From an uncultured Porphyromonadaceae bacterium (GTDB taxonomy: Bacteria; Bacteroidota; Bacteroidia; Bacteroidales; Muribaculaceae): a stretch of DNA of 64,000 nucleotides. Location: positions 1 to 64,000 of the forward strand of contig CAMWRW010000001.1 of NCBI GenBank assembly GCA_947176755.1. Direction: 5' to 3'. How positions within the stretch are numbered: the first letter of the stretch is position 1; each line of letters opens with the position of its first letter. This document shows, in pieces, positions 9,603 through 19,050 of the stretch. The position numbers and the translations under genes were made by a program. The notes under the pieces were generated by a model. It saw only the letters and a program-made list of their open reading frames with translations. It did no database searches and had not been told where the DNA came from.

Positions 9603-12600
9603 TTATTCGATTAGTATAAAAGACGACCATATCTCAGGCTTGTCCGGCTGCTCACGTCTGATCCACTGCTGGGCACTCTGAAACGAATCATAAATATTAT
9701 TACCATGAGCTGCTTTTTCGTAAAAAGCATCCATAAACTGGGCGGTCCAATAGTCATCCACTTTTGTAAGTGTGCAAATGAGATTCTTAGTCCCGGCGAT
9801 ACGGAATGCACGTTGCAAACCCCAGACACCTTCGTTATCAATTTCTCCCAAACCGCTTTCACATGTTGAAAGTACCGTAAGATTGAGTTTCGGGAATGAT
9901 AAGAGTTCAATTTCTTCAGCTGTCAATAAATCATCATTCTCATCAAGAATATAAGGACTTTGCCACGAGATATTACCTTGTCTAAGGACTATCCCGCCGA
10001 CTTCTGTCAAACCTCCTGATAAGAACCGTCGTGCGACATGGTAATCTTCATTTGATGAATCTAAAGCAGCCTGAGAAAGTGTTTCATAATTCCGATAAAA
10101 GCCATGCGAGGAGAAATGTAAAGTTGAGACTTCATCTCCGGATAGTCCCGATACATTCCGTTCGGTTGCTTGATTATTCAAAAGAATGGTAAGCTTATCG
10201 CGATTTATATTTTTACTTATCAACTCTATTTCATACTCAACATTTGGAAGGTCAGTCCAATTCCCTCTGTCTGCCGGATCTCCGTCATTTATAGGTGAAT
10301 TATGGTCAGATACACCCACCACAACTACATTATTTCCGATCTCGCATGCGCCCCTATCTATCTCTGAAAGATGAAAAACTCTATGGAATTTAATTTGCTT
10401 ATAGTAGGGTAAGCCATTCGGACATAAATATTCCACCCCCAATCTATTCAACACGCCATCAGGACAGAAATATAGGTTTTCATAACCGTCAATGTAATCC
10501 GGCAACCACCTCCAGACAATTCTCGGATTAGAGAGAATATCCTCCTCCGTCCCAATCCGCACAAATTCTTTCATTCCATTCCTGTCAATCAGGAAAGCAC
10601 CATAGCTGATGCTTTTACCTACCGAATATTTCACAAACTCAACAGCAAAATCTTTATAAGATAATCGTTGTGCCACTTGTGCCAATGTTCGATCAAGTTC
10701 AGAGTAAAGTTTCTTCTCCGAAGACAATCTATTTCCAAGTTCGCGTTCCAATCTGAAAACATTGGCAGTCAACTCAGGAATATGAACGGAATCGTTGAAT
10801 GCTACAGCATTGTTTAATTCTTGTCTGACATGTTGGAGTTGGTTGACAACTTTCTTTGACGACCTCTTAATAGCGAGTTTTCTTTCAATCGTTTTCTTTT
10901 TTGTGTATAATAGGCCTTTGCGGAACAGACCTAGCTGAAGTGCAATCTCATAAGCCTCTTTAGACAATGCTCCGTCTATCATATTTGATAGGGGGATACT
11001 TAATGCTCGTTCTTCACCCCCGGAGAGTGTTAACAACCCGCCAATCATAGCAACCTTCACAATAGGAATCAGTTCATTCATTCGATTGATATACTCTTCC
11101 TGATTAAGATTATCACGAGCGATGGCTTCAGACTGTTGTATGATGCTTAGTTTCCGCAGTGGATTCAATGGCCAACTAAGAGCATCGTCGGCAGTATGTA
11201 GTGCATCTTGCCATTTATCAGAGTGCATCAAATAGGCTATTTCTGTCTTTGCCATCTCATAAGCATCCCGGGCATGTTCGGGTGCCTCTGCTAAGATTGA
11301 AAATTCCTTATAGAGGTTTTCAATATCCACTTCTGTAGTTGATTGTGGGCAAGCCAATTGAATAATACTACATAGGATTTTGGAATATTCCCCATGATAC
11401 GTCCCATAAGACTGTCTCACAATCTCCAATTGCCGGTCAAGTAATTGTAACGACTCATCCCTTTGGTCAAGCAAATACAAATTTGAAGCAAACTGACGAT
11501 TAAAACTAATCTTTCGGAGATCGGCAGCTGCAAGTTTCTGATAGTATTGATGGGCAGTCCGAAAAAGTCTATCGGCCTCCTTATAATCAAAGGTTGAAGA
11601 AGTAAAGGCAGCTAATTCAGAATAAGCCATACCCTTGCCTACATCAGAACAACCATATTGACGCGTATAATTCATTGCTTTTTCAATGGAGACTCTTTGT
11701 AGATAAGAATTATGTGTCAGAACCTTAGCCTTCCGACAAAAGTGTCTGATTTTTCGTTCTAAATCCATTGAGCCGGAATCCAAGTATCTTTCAGCAGAAT
11801 CATAATAATACAATGCAGTTGAAGAATCGGAAAAACTATATATGTAGCCCAGATTGTCGTGCCATACGAACTTTTCAAAAGGAGTGCATAGTATATCTTT
11901 CTCCTTCATGAAGATTTCTACCGCATCTTCTGTTCGTCCCATTTCTCCTAATGTACAAGCCTTATTAAGTCGCATTGATGAAATCGCGCGTTCGTCAGTT
12001 GAATACGTTATGGCAAAGTCATAGTGACGTATCGCTTCCTCATATCTGCCAAGATTTGAAAGTCCCAACGCCCAATAGTTATGCAACGTATTAAGGCTCT
12101 TTCCGGACACCTTCGGGGAAAGTCTTTCACACGCATCCACTAACTCTTGGAATCTCGATTGACTAAAGTATAAATTCACCAATCGCATAATGCGAGGTGT
12201 CAGATCTACTTCGGTCCCGATTGAGATTATTGAGTCTATCTGATGCTTATTGACATTAACATCAAATGATAATATTTCGTTATAAGTTTTGGCTACCGCA
12301 AGACTATCAACTTTGAGCGTAGGGTTCTTGTATTCCAAATACCCATTCCCGTTTTTGTAAAAATCCTCAAAGCAGACGTCCCATAGTCTATAAATTATGT
12401 CAAGAATATCCTTCCTGTCAGCATCCACACAGCGCTGAATGAAGCCTCTTCGGGAATATCCATTCAACAGTTCAAGACGACCACCGCCCTTATGATAAGC
12501 CGTCAACAATTCTCGATAGGTTGTAAGAGCACAATCCGTCGGCATATCATCAAGGAAGGAATCCAAGAAATCGACAAAAGACCGTTTGAAATCCCATTTC

Positions 12601-13115
12601 AGGGAATCTGACCACTCGAACTTAATCGGTGTATACCAACTGTTTTTATCCTTCTTAGTCTTTAACTTTCCCTTTTCAGTCAGAGAGGTTGAAGCATTCA
12701 GTCCGATTGAGGAATAGTTGAAAAAGTAAGAGAAGAATCCGGGAGGCATAGACGACTCCGCGAATTGTTCACTAAATTTCTTTGCTTTCTTAAAATCGTG
12801 TTTTACAAACTCGTAATAAGATAAGGCGTAGGCAGTGTTTAAGAAATGACTTACAGTATCGCGACGGATTATCTTCGTAGGAAAACTCTTAATTCTGCTT
12901 TCAATATGTTTCCGAGCCTCTTTCGTCAGTTTATAGTCAGGTTGAACAAACTCAACCATTTCAATAATGAGACTGTCCCGATGAGAAATAATCTCCTTTT
13001 TAGCTTCCGGCTTATGGAAGTTCATAGAATGGCCGAAACCGTGGAATCCGACAAGGAACACCACGGCAACTACTATCTGCGTTAAAAAACAGCGATGTAT
13101 TTCTGCCAATTTCAT
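9603..13115 (-). CDS. exported TPR-CHAT domain protease
   Basis: N-terminal signal/TM segment, TPR-rich middle, C-terminal CHAT domain with 'VSTLHFSSHGFY' (His) and 'LTVLSTCESGLGEIDNEGVWGLQRAFRIAG' (Cys). Confidence 0.93.
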   Translation of the reverse strand: MKLAEIHRCFLTQIVVAVVFLVGFHGFGHSMNFHKPEAKKEIISHRDSLIIEMVEFVQPDYKLTKEARKHIESRIKSFPTKIIRRDTVSHFLNTAYALSYYEFVKHDFKKAKKFSEQFAESSMPPGFFSYFFNYSSIGLNASTSLTEKGKLKTKKDKNSWYTPIKFEWSDSLKWDFKRSFVDFLDSFLDDMPTDCALTTYRELLTAYHKGGGRLELLNGYSRRGFIQRCVDADRKDILDIIYRLWDVCFEDFYKNGNGYLEYKNPTLKVDSLAVAKTYNEILSFDVNVNKHQIDSIISIGTEVDLTPRIMRLVNLYFSQSRFQELVDACERLSPKVSGKSLNTLHNYWALGLSNLGRYEEAIRHYDFAITYSTDERAISSMRLNKACTLGEMGRTEDAVEIFMKEKDILCTPFEKFVWHDNLGYIYSFSDSSTALYYYDSAERYLDSGSMDLERKIRHFCRKAKVLTHNSYLQRVSIEKAMNYTRQYGCSDVGKGMAYSELAAFTSSTFDYKEADRLFRTAHQYYQKLAAADLRKISFNRQFASNLYLLDQRDESLQLLDRQLEIVRQSYGTYHGEYSKILCSIIQLACPQSTTEVDIENLYKEFSILAEAPEHARDAYEMAKTEIAYLMHSDKWQDALHTADDALSWPLNPLRKLSIIQQSEAIARDNLNQEEYINRMNELIPIVKVAMIGGLLTLSGGEERALSIPLSNMIDGALSKEAYEIALQLGLFRKGLLYTKKKTIERKLAIKRSSKKVVNQLQHVRQELNNAVAFNDSVHIPELTANVFRLERELGNRLSSEKKLYSELDRTLAQVAQRLSYKDFAVEFVKYSVGKSISYGAFLIDRNGMKEFVRIGTEEDILSNPRIVWRWLPDYIDGYENLYFCPDGVLNRLGVEYLCPNGLPYYKQIKFHRVFHLSEIDRGACEIGNNVVVVGVSDHNSPINDGDPADRGNWTDLPNVEYEIELISKNINRDKLTILLNNQATERNVSGLSGDEVSTLHFSSHGFYRNYETLSQAALDSSNEDYHVARRFLSGGLTEVGGIVLRQGNISWQSPYILDENDDLLTAEEIELLSFPKLNLTVLSTCESGLGEIDNEGVWGLQRAFRIAGTKNLICTLTKVDDYWTAQFMDAFYEKAAHGNNIYDSFQSAQQWIRREQPDKPEIWSSFILIE

Positions 13116-13139
13116 TGATACATAAGTAAAACTTAAAAA

Positions 13140-13514
13140 TCAAGTTCGTGATATGAGGAGGTATATTAAAACTCCGTACACCACTAACGGACCTAAGACA
13201 CAAATTATTACTGAGTTTAATACATAATTACCTCCCCAACGATTGAACCAATTTAGAAAATCAACCGAATCTTGAAAAGCCCAATCACACCACTCTCGAA
13301 AGGTGTGTCGGGTGGCAATGAAAATTCCCAACCATGTAAACAACAAAGCTGCCGTTGAGTAAGGTTTATGTATCAAACAATCCAACATAATCGTCCACGA
13401 AAATGGAATCAGAAGATAGTAAAACACGATATTGACTTCATTGTAAGTCAATCCGGTCTTGCGACCTATCCATAATAATGAGTTGGCCACTATAGCGAAA
13501 GTCTGTCGCATCAT
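13140..13514 (-). CDS. hypothetical integral membrane protein
   Basis: 124 aa with several hydrophobic segments, colinear with the operon. Confidence 0.65.
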   Translation of the reverse strand: MMRQTFAIVANSLLWIGRKTGLTYNEVNIVFYYLLIPFSWTIMLDCLIHKPYSTAALLFTWLGIFIATRHTFREWCDWAFQDSVDFLNWFNRWGGNYVLNSVIICVLGPLVVYGVLIYLLISRT

Positions 13515-13543
13515 TCAATCAAATACTATCATTCCACAGCCTA

Positions 13544-14125
13544 TTACTTATTCTTATTCTTTTTCTTAATCTTCTCTACAATTGGCTTTGCAAAAGCATA
13601 TGCCTTACTTAATAATTGTATGATACTGCCTATAATAAGGCCTGCTATAACCATACAAAGGCTAGCCCCAAAGATCTGCCAGCAATACCACAGAAAGCCT
13701 TTTTTTAAATTAAATACATGCATAAGCCGAGTATCGTAATTGTTTGCATCGGGAGGATAGACTCTATACATTATCCAGGTATCGTTATTTTTCAGATTCC
13801 TTAATGTGAGGGTATTCATCGACATCTGCTCTATCACGAACCTTCCTTTTCCACCCGATTCAATGTCCTGCTTGTAAAGATTCAATGTATCTTTATGCAA
13901 TTTCCATGTTCCTGCGATAGTGTTGATTTCCGTTCCATCAGTACTATACGTCGTTTGCGTCATTACATCGTTAGCTAAAAATAATTTGATATACTCGTCA
14001 GCATAGGGCATCGACTGCCATTCCCCCTTAACTGTCTTTTCCTCTATTCCCAATTGCTCACACGACATAAGGATTAGAGAGAGGAATCCAATAACAATAA
14101 TATGAAGTAGTTTACTGATTCTCAT
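13544..14125 (-). CDS. hypothetical lipoprotein with C-terminal TM segment
   Basis: Lipobox-like 'GFLSLILMSCEQ'. Lipocalin-like 'VKGEWQSMPYADEYIKLFLANDV...GTWKLHKDTLNLYK'. C-terminal TM. Confidence 0.7.
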   Translation of the reverse strand: MRISKLLHIIVIGFLSLILMSCEQLGIEEKTVKGEWQSMPYADEYIKLFLANDVMTQTTYSTDGTEINTIAGTWKLHKDTLNLYKQDIESGGKGRFVIEQMSMNTLTLRNLKNNDTWIMYRVYPPDANNYDTRLMHVFNLKKGFLWYCWQIFGASLCMVIAGLIIGSIIQLLSKAYAFAKPIVEKIKKKNKNK

Positions 14126-14148
14126 TTTTTAATTTGATTACAAAATCA

Positions 14149-15495
14149 TTACCATAATGACATCTTAGGTTTATTTTGAGAGGATGGATCTTTTATGCCT
14201 TTTAGAAAATTTTTAGCATCCTCATTACCGTCATCAGCCGCATTGCGGATCCACAATAGACCGATTCGTTTGTCCTGCTTCACACCAATACCCTCATAAT
14301 AGAATATACCCAACCGATATTCAGCCGGGCTATAATGCTGTGATGCTGAGGACTTGTATAATTCAAAAGCCTTGCTATCATCCCGAGCTAAATGTTGTCC
14401 CATCTCATACATTAACCCCAACTTATACTGACTATCCGAATAACAGCTGTCAAGAGCCAATTCACGAATTGTTTTAAGCCCACGCTCAACGTTCTTCTTG
14501 GTAGTAATTTTGTTGAGACAAATCTCAGCTATGTTCTTTTTTGCATCTATATAACCATGGTCCGCAGCTTTAGTGTACCATTCAAGGGCCTTGTAAAAAT
14601 CCGTTTCAGTACCGTAGCCATTAAAGTAACAATATGCAAGATTCCGCTGAGCTACTGCTAATCCCTGATTGGCAGCTTTCGTATACCATTCCACTGCCTT
14701 GCTCAGATTCTTCTCAACTCCCTTTCCATTGTAATAACAGATGGCGAGATTAAACTGAGCGTTTGATTCACCTTGCTCGGCAGCTTTCGTATACCATTCC
14801 ACTGCCTTGCTCAGATCCTTCTCGACTCCTTCTCCATTGTAATAACAGATGGCGAGATTAAACTGAGCGATTGCATTACCTTGTCCGGCAGCTTTCGCAT
14901 ACCATTCCACTGCCTTGCTCAGATTCTTCTCAACTCCTTCTCCCCTGTAGTAACAGGTGGCGAGATTCCGCTGAGCTACTGCATCACCTTGTTCGGCAGC
15001 TTTCGCATACCATTCCACAGCCTTGCTCGGATTCTTCTCAACACCTATACCCAAGTTATATTGAATTCCAAGCCCATTCATGGCGAAAGGAATCCCCTTT
15101 TCCGCTCCTTGTTGAAAGAGATGGAAACTCTTCTTCCAATCCTTTTCGCAACCTTTGCCATTGGCATAAAGATAGCCTACTACTGATTGAATAGCACCTG
15201 TGGTATCATTTTGGTTCTCTTGAATCCACCCTTTTAGAAAGGTAGTACTGATGGAGTCCCTCAGAATCTTTCTAACAGAATCTCCGCTAATTCGATTGGC
15301 TTTGAAATCCTGCATGGCTCTAAGAAATACCTCTTCAGTTATAATTCTGGTCTTTATTGAATTATCATTACTCTCGATCTCAGTAATCTCCGGAGCACCA
15401 TTCTCTTTAGCTTTATCATCATTCTTGACTGTACATCCTACCATAAAGGGGATCAATAAGAACCAAATTACAATATACTTCATTTCAATCTTCAT
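14149..15495 (-). CDS. Sel1-repeat lipoprotein
   Basis: Lipobox 'FLLIPFMVGCTV'; tandem 36-aa Sel1 units 'AVEWYAKAAEQGDAVAQRNLATCYYRGEGVEKNLSK'. Confidence 0.92.
   Translation of the reverse strand: MKIEMKYIVIWFLLIPFMVGCTVKNDDKAKENGAPEITEIESNDNSIKTRIITEEVFLRAMQDFKANRISGDSVRKILRDSISTTFLKGWIQENQNDTTGAIQSVVGYLYANGKGCEKDWKKSFHLFQQGAEKGIPFAMNGLGIQYNLGIGVEKNPSKAVEWYAKAAEQGDAVAQRNLATCYYRGEGVEKNLSKAVEWYAKAAGQGNAIAQFNLAICYYNGEGVEKDLSKAVEWYTKAAEQGESNAQFNLAICYYNGKGVEKNLSKAVEWYTKAANQGLAVAQRNLAYCYFNGYGTETDFYKALEWYTKAADHGYIDAKKNIAEICLNKITTKKNVERGLKTIRELALDSCYSDSQYKLGLMYEMGQHLARDDSKAFELYKSSASQHYSPAEYRLGIFYYEGIGVKQDKRIGLLWIRNAADDGNEDAKNFLKGIKDPSSQNKPKMSLW
14671..15030 (-). repeat. 108-bp tandem repeat encoding near-identical Sel1 units
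   Basis: 'ggcagctttcg(t/c)ataccattccac(t/a)gccttgctc(a/g)gat' recurs at about 14671, 14779, 14887 and 14995, exactly 108 bp apart. Confidence 0.9.
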
Positions 15496-15557
15496 CTAAA
15501 GACCAATTATTCCTTTCATGTATAATACTATAAAACTCTCATCTGCATAACACCTGA

Positions 15558-16634
15558 TTATTTCTGATCAAGCAGGTTATGCAGTTTGTTGATTCTGACA
15601 CCATAGTTGAAACTTTGGGTATTGCTCAGGCCAGCATTATTTACCGCGACAAGCTCACCTCTCGAATTCACAACAGGCGCTCCACTGCTTCCCGGAAGTG
15701 CCGGTATCGAATACATCAGGCGCGAAGGCTGCTTCTGACTTATATTTCCTTGATTTATCTGAGCCATCAGACCTTCGGAGGTGAGAGCCAAGGAAGGGCC
15801 GAGATTGAAACCGAGAAGATACAACTGCTCATTCTTATCTTTTTGAATCCGCTTAATGATGTCTTCATAGAACGAATAGTTTTCAAGAGGATCTTTTGAT
15901 GGTATGGGGAAGACATATTTCCCAAGTGGAGTAGCCTTATCTTTTAATTGGAGCACGGCAAGATCGTTCTCTTCATCCTCCTTAGTTACGACACATGGCG
16001 TGAAGTCAGAATCATTGGTGATATGAGTATCATTATATGCCACACTAACCACAGTCACCCCCGACACGTCAAAGCGAGCAGGGTCAATTGCCGCCAGGTC
16101 TCTATAGCGTTGTCTATGCTCTTCCATCTGTTCTTCTAAAGCCGAAATGAAAAGTTGATTTTCCCAGTCATCTTCCCAATTATATGAATAGAGTCCATCA
16201 TACAGTTCCTCCTGTCGAATGTTCAACTGCCAAAGCAACTCCGACATTTGATTATACTCATCGTTAAGCGCACTCTTTCCGTAATCGATCGCTGCCCTTA
16301 TCACATTCCTGACTTCCTCCTCATTTGTTTTGGAGGTTATCACATGATGGGCCGTTACTATTTCTCCCTTGTCAGACACGAAGAATCCTGAACCATAAGC
16401 GGTAGATGATATAATGGAATCTGCACTGGAGGTGACGTTTGCCAATGATCCATCACTCTCCAGCCCCGTGAAATACATTTTCTCTCCGTTTGGGAAAGTC
16501 AATACCTGGTATCGTTCCACTTTTATCAGCACCAATCCGGACTTCATTTCGCTATATATCTCTTCCGAATTCCTAATGCATGAGATAAGGGACAAAGACA
16601 ACAAGCATAAAACACATATTTTTAATCCGGCCAT
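15558..16634 (-). CDS. trypsin-like serine protease lipoprotein
   Basis: Lipobox 'LLSLSLISCIR'; 'GEIVTAHHVIT' (His), 'EENDLAVLQL' (Asp), 'PALPGSSGAPVVN' (Ser). Confidence 0.85.
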   Translation of the reverse strand: MAGLKICVLCLLSLSLISCIRNSEEIYSEMKSGLVLIKVERYQVLTFPNGEKMYFTGLESDGSLANVTSSADSIISSTAYGSGFFVSDKGEIVTAHHVITSKTNEEEVRNVIRAAIDYGKSALNDEYNQMSELLWQLNIRQEELYDGLYSYNWEDDWENQLFISALEEQMEEHRQRYRDLAAIDPARFDVSGVTVVSVAYNDTHITNDSDFTPCVVTKEDEENDLAVLQLKDKATPLGKYVFPIPSKDPLENYSFYEDIIKRIQKDKNEQLYLLGFNLGPSLALTSEGLMAQINQGNISQKQPSRLMYSIPALPGSSGAPVVNSRGELVAVNNAGLSNTQSFNYGVRINKLHNLLDQK

Positions 16635-16681
16635 GCGAATCTATTTTATTAGGTGAGTCAATCTTAGGTTAACAATGATGC

Positions 16682-16945
16682 AACAAAAAGAAGCGTGAAC
16701 TTCATTACTATGCTACCATACTGAGGCTCTGGACTGCCATCTACGAGTAACAAGTAAAAAGCTCACGCTTTTGGCATATATGACAGTTCATGAGAACTGG
16801 GATATACACTTCAGCGTGAGCGCCATTGCTTGCTATCTGCGTAGATTGAAAATTGTCCAGATTTTCAGTATCAGATAACCGAGTGTTTGACGCTCATCTT
16901 CGATATGTCTGCAATATGCTCAATAATGGGCATACGGCAGATGCA
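16682..16945 (-). ncRNA. candidate structured RNA / attenuator-like leader upstream of the protease operon
   Basis: Minus strand: hairpins at 16908-16941 and 16834-16877. Terminator-like stem GCTCACGCT/AGCGTGAGC (16821-16813 with 16769-16761), followed by TTTTT. A competing partner AAGTTCACGC (16702-16693) is followed by TTCTTTTTG. Confidence 0.55.
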
Positions 16946-16970
16946 AAGTTACAAAGAATTTGTCAAACAA
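16943..16970 (-). promoter_or_regulatory. putative Bacteroides-type promoter for the structured RNA/leader
   Basis: Minus strand TTG ... TAACTTTGC, matching the TAnnTTTG -7 consensus. The -33 spacing is shorter than ideal. Confidence 0.45.
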
Positions 16971-17081
16971 GCGTAAACAATGGCTGTTTTTTACTTTGAT
17001 CCTCTCATTGTTACCGTTTTAGCTTAATTATGATATATTTCCAAGTATAAAAATGACACCGATTACTCCAAGAATGCCTAA

Positions 17082-17297
17082 TCATATCATTCCTGGTGCC
17101 TCTCTTTTGCCATCCTTGTGTTTGAAATTTCCCATCCAAAAGCAACCGATAGTAGCAATAAGTAGTCCAATTAATAATAATGGTGTAGGAATGGTCATGC
17201 CATTATCTCCATAATCCATCCGTGAGTCGGAAGGATCTATGGCAAATGCGTTTGCTGCTATAAGAGCTGCGCTCAGAGTTGATAAAACTTTTTTCAT
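17082..17297 (-). CDS. small exported/membrane hypothetical protein
   Basis: 71 aa: signal peptide MKKVLSTLSAALIAANAFA and one TM segment. Confidence 0.6.
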   Translation of the reverse strand: MKKVLSTLSAALIAANAFAIDPSDSRMDYGDNGMTIPTPLLLIGLLIATIGCFWMGNFKHKDGKREAPGMI

Positions 17298-17353
17298 CTC
17301 GTTAGAAATTTATGTTCCTTGTTCATATATACCAACTCTTGAAAATGGTAAAT

Positions 17354-17396
17354 AAAAAAATTGCTCTATACTTTCTTATAGAGCAATTTTTTATTT
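17354..17396. terminator. bidirectional rho-independent terminator
   Basis: aaaaaaattgctctata-ctttc-ttatagagcaatttttt. Confidence 0.8.
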
Positions 17397-17551
17397 AAGC
17401 GATGAATATGGCCACAGAGTCTGTCGCCCTCCGAGGGTGAATTTACTTGTGTCTTTTATTGTTGCTGCGGCAATGTATGATGTAGGCTTATTGATGTTGA
17501 TATTGCCCCCGGGCTATGTTGGCCGGGGGGGGGGTGCTCGGCGGAAAGCGG

Positions 17552-18931
17552 TTATTTTGCGCGGAGCTTGTCGGAGGACACTATGGTAAGCGTTTGCACT
17601 CCTAATCGGGCCTCGAGATATTTGCGGAATTTCTCCGTGGAGGCTGCCGTCATCGGCCTTTGATAGCGGACAAGCACGATGTTCATCGTGTCAAGGCGTG
17701 AGGTCGCCACGCTGCTAACTATCGCCCGCGTCACCGCAATATCCGCAACTTCCGGGAACAATACTTTGATTTCGGGAGATATCGTGGCTCCGATCGTATC
17801 GTTCCGCGCACTCGCCGCGTTGGCATTCCGCAATGAATCTATCGTCTCGCGCTGTGAATTGATCGTGTTTTGTGTCACTTGGTACATATCCCTCAACATT
17901 GAGGATGTCACCGACGTAGCATCAAAATCCACATTCGGGTTGTCGCCCTGAATGATTCGGAGATGCGTGCCGGCAAGATGATATTCGGAGAGTTTGTCGG
18001 TGAGCGCAAGCGTCAGAGAATCCTGCGGCAATATCTTTCCAACCAGCGAGACGGTCAGCGTCTTGTTATCGCCATCCATCGTGGCCGTAGAATGAAGCAC
18101 CTGTGTATTAGGGAAATTAAACTGTTGGCTCACGAATTTCTCACAGTTGATATTAAACGATGATTGCCTGTACATCCTGAAAGTCAGATAAGCCGCCGGA
18201 ATCATCGTCAGGATTGCAATTGTCGACACGATTCGTCTCACGCGCTTTGCCCTTGCCGGATTCGAGAAATCCTTCACCTTGTATTTCATCAGCCTCACCC
18301 CTACTGTCGTGGCGCATGCAATGAAAACCGAATTGATAAAGAATAGGAAAAGTGCACCGAAGAAATAATGCATCTGGAAAGTAGCCAGACCGTATCCTAC
18401 CGTACAAAGCGGCGGCATCAGGGCCGTAGCGATCGCCACTCCGGGAATCACGTTGCCTTTCACCTTGCTCCCTATCGCAAGAATGCCCGCCGCACCGCCG
18501 AAAAATCCGATAAACACATCGTAGATAGTAGGCGAAGTCCGGGCCAGCAACTCACTATGTCCCTCGCTCACAGGAGAAATAAGGAAATAGACTGTGGAAG
18601 TCGCAACGCTGAAGAGCGTGGCCATCATCAGATTGCGGAACGACCGCTTCATCAAGTCAAAATCCTGAATCCCGACAGCCAGTCCGAGCCCGATGATTGG
18701 CCCCATAAGAGGCGATATGAGCATCGCGCCGATAATCACGGCCGTAGAATTCGTGTTCAGGCCCAGCGACGCAATGAAGATGGCGATTATCAGGATCAGG
18801 ATATTCGTTCCGCGGAATGATACCCCCTCACGGATGGCGACTTCTGCATCGGCCTGCGGAATCAGATCGCCCGAAAGATCGAAATAGCTCGCGAGTTCAC
18901 TTTTCAACCCCTTAAAGTCAGAAAATTTCAT
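17552..18931 (-). CDS. DUF389 family membrane protein
   Basis: 'AIFIASLGLNTNSTAVIIGAMLISPLMGPIIGLGLAVG', 'VIPGVAIATALMPPLCTVGYGLA': characteristic DUF389 motifs. Confidence 0.92.
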   Translation of the reverse strand: MKFSDFKGLKSELASYFDLSGDLIPQADAEVAIREGVSFRGTNILILIIAIFIASLGLNTNSTAVIIGAMLISPLMGPIIGLGLAVGIQDFDLMKRSFRNLMMATLFSVATSTVYFLISPVSEGHSELLARTSPTIYDVFIGFFGGAAGILAIGSKVKGNVIPGVAIATALMPPLCTVGYGLATFQMHYFFGALFLFFINSVFIACATTVGVRLMKYKVKDFSNPARAKRVRRIVSTIAILTMIPAAYLTFRMYRQSSFNINCEKFVSQQFNFPNTQVLHSTATMDGDNKTLTVSLVGKILPQDSLTLALTDKLSEYHLAGTHLRIIQGDNPNVDFDATSVTSSMLRDMYQVTQNTINSQRETIDSLRNANAASARNDTIGATISPEIKVLFPEVADIAVTRAIVSSVATSRLDTMNIVLVRYQRPMTAASTEKFRKYLEARLGVQTLTIVSSDKLRAK

Positions 18932-18956
18932 ATCAGATGTTCAGTTGAGAATAGCG

Positions 18957-18967
18957 ATGCAAAGATA
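18957..18967 (-). promoter_or_regulatory. -7-like element of the DUF389 promoter
   Basis: Minus strand TATCTTTGC, about 30 nt upstream of the DUF389 ATG. Confidence 0.4.
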
Positions 18968-19050
18968 ACTATTGCATGGGAATCCGAGCGAAAAAATCAC
19001 GCGAAATCCGCTCCGTCCAAATCCCAAAGCTCCAATCCCTCAGCCCTCTC

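Noticed and set aside
9603-13115. Type III-E CRISPR (Craspase) component
   Set aside because: No cas7-11, csx30, reverse transcriptase/Cas1 or array in the window; only the CHAT-sigma logic is analogous.
14671-15030. Regular 108-bp repeats as a CRISPR or satellite
   Set aside because: They are in frame and encode Sel1 repeats.
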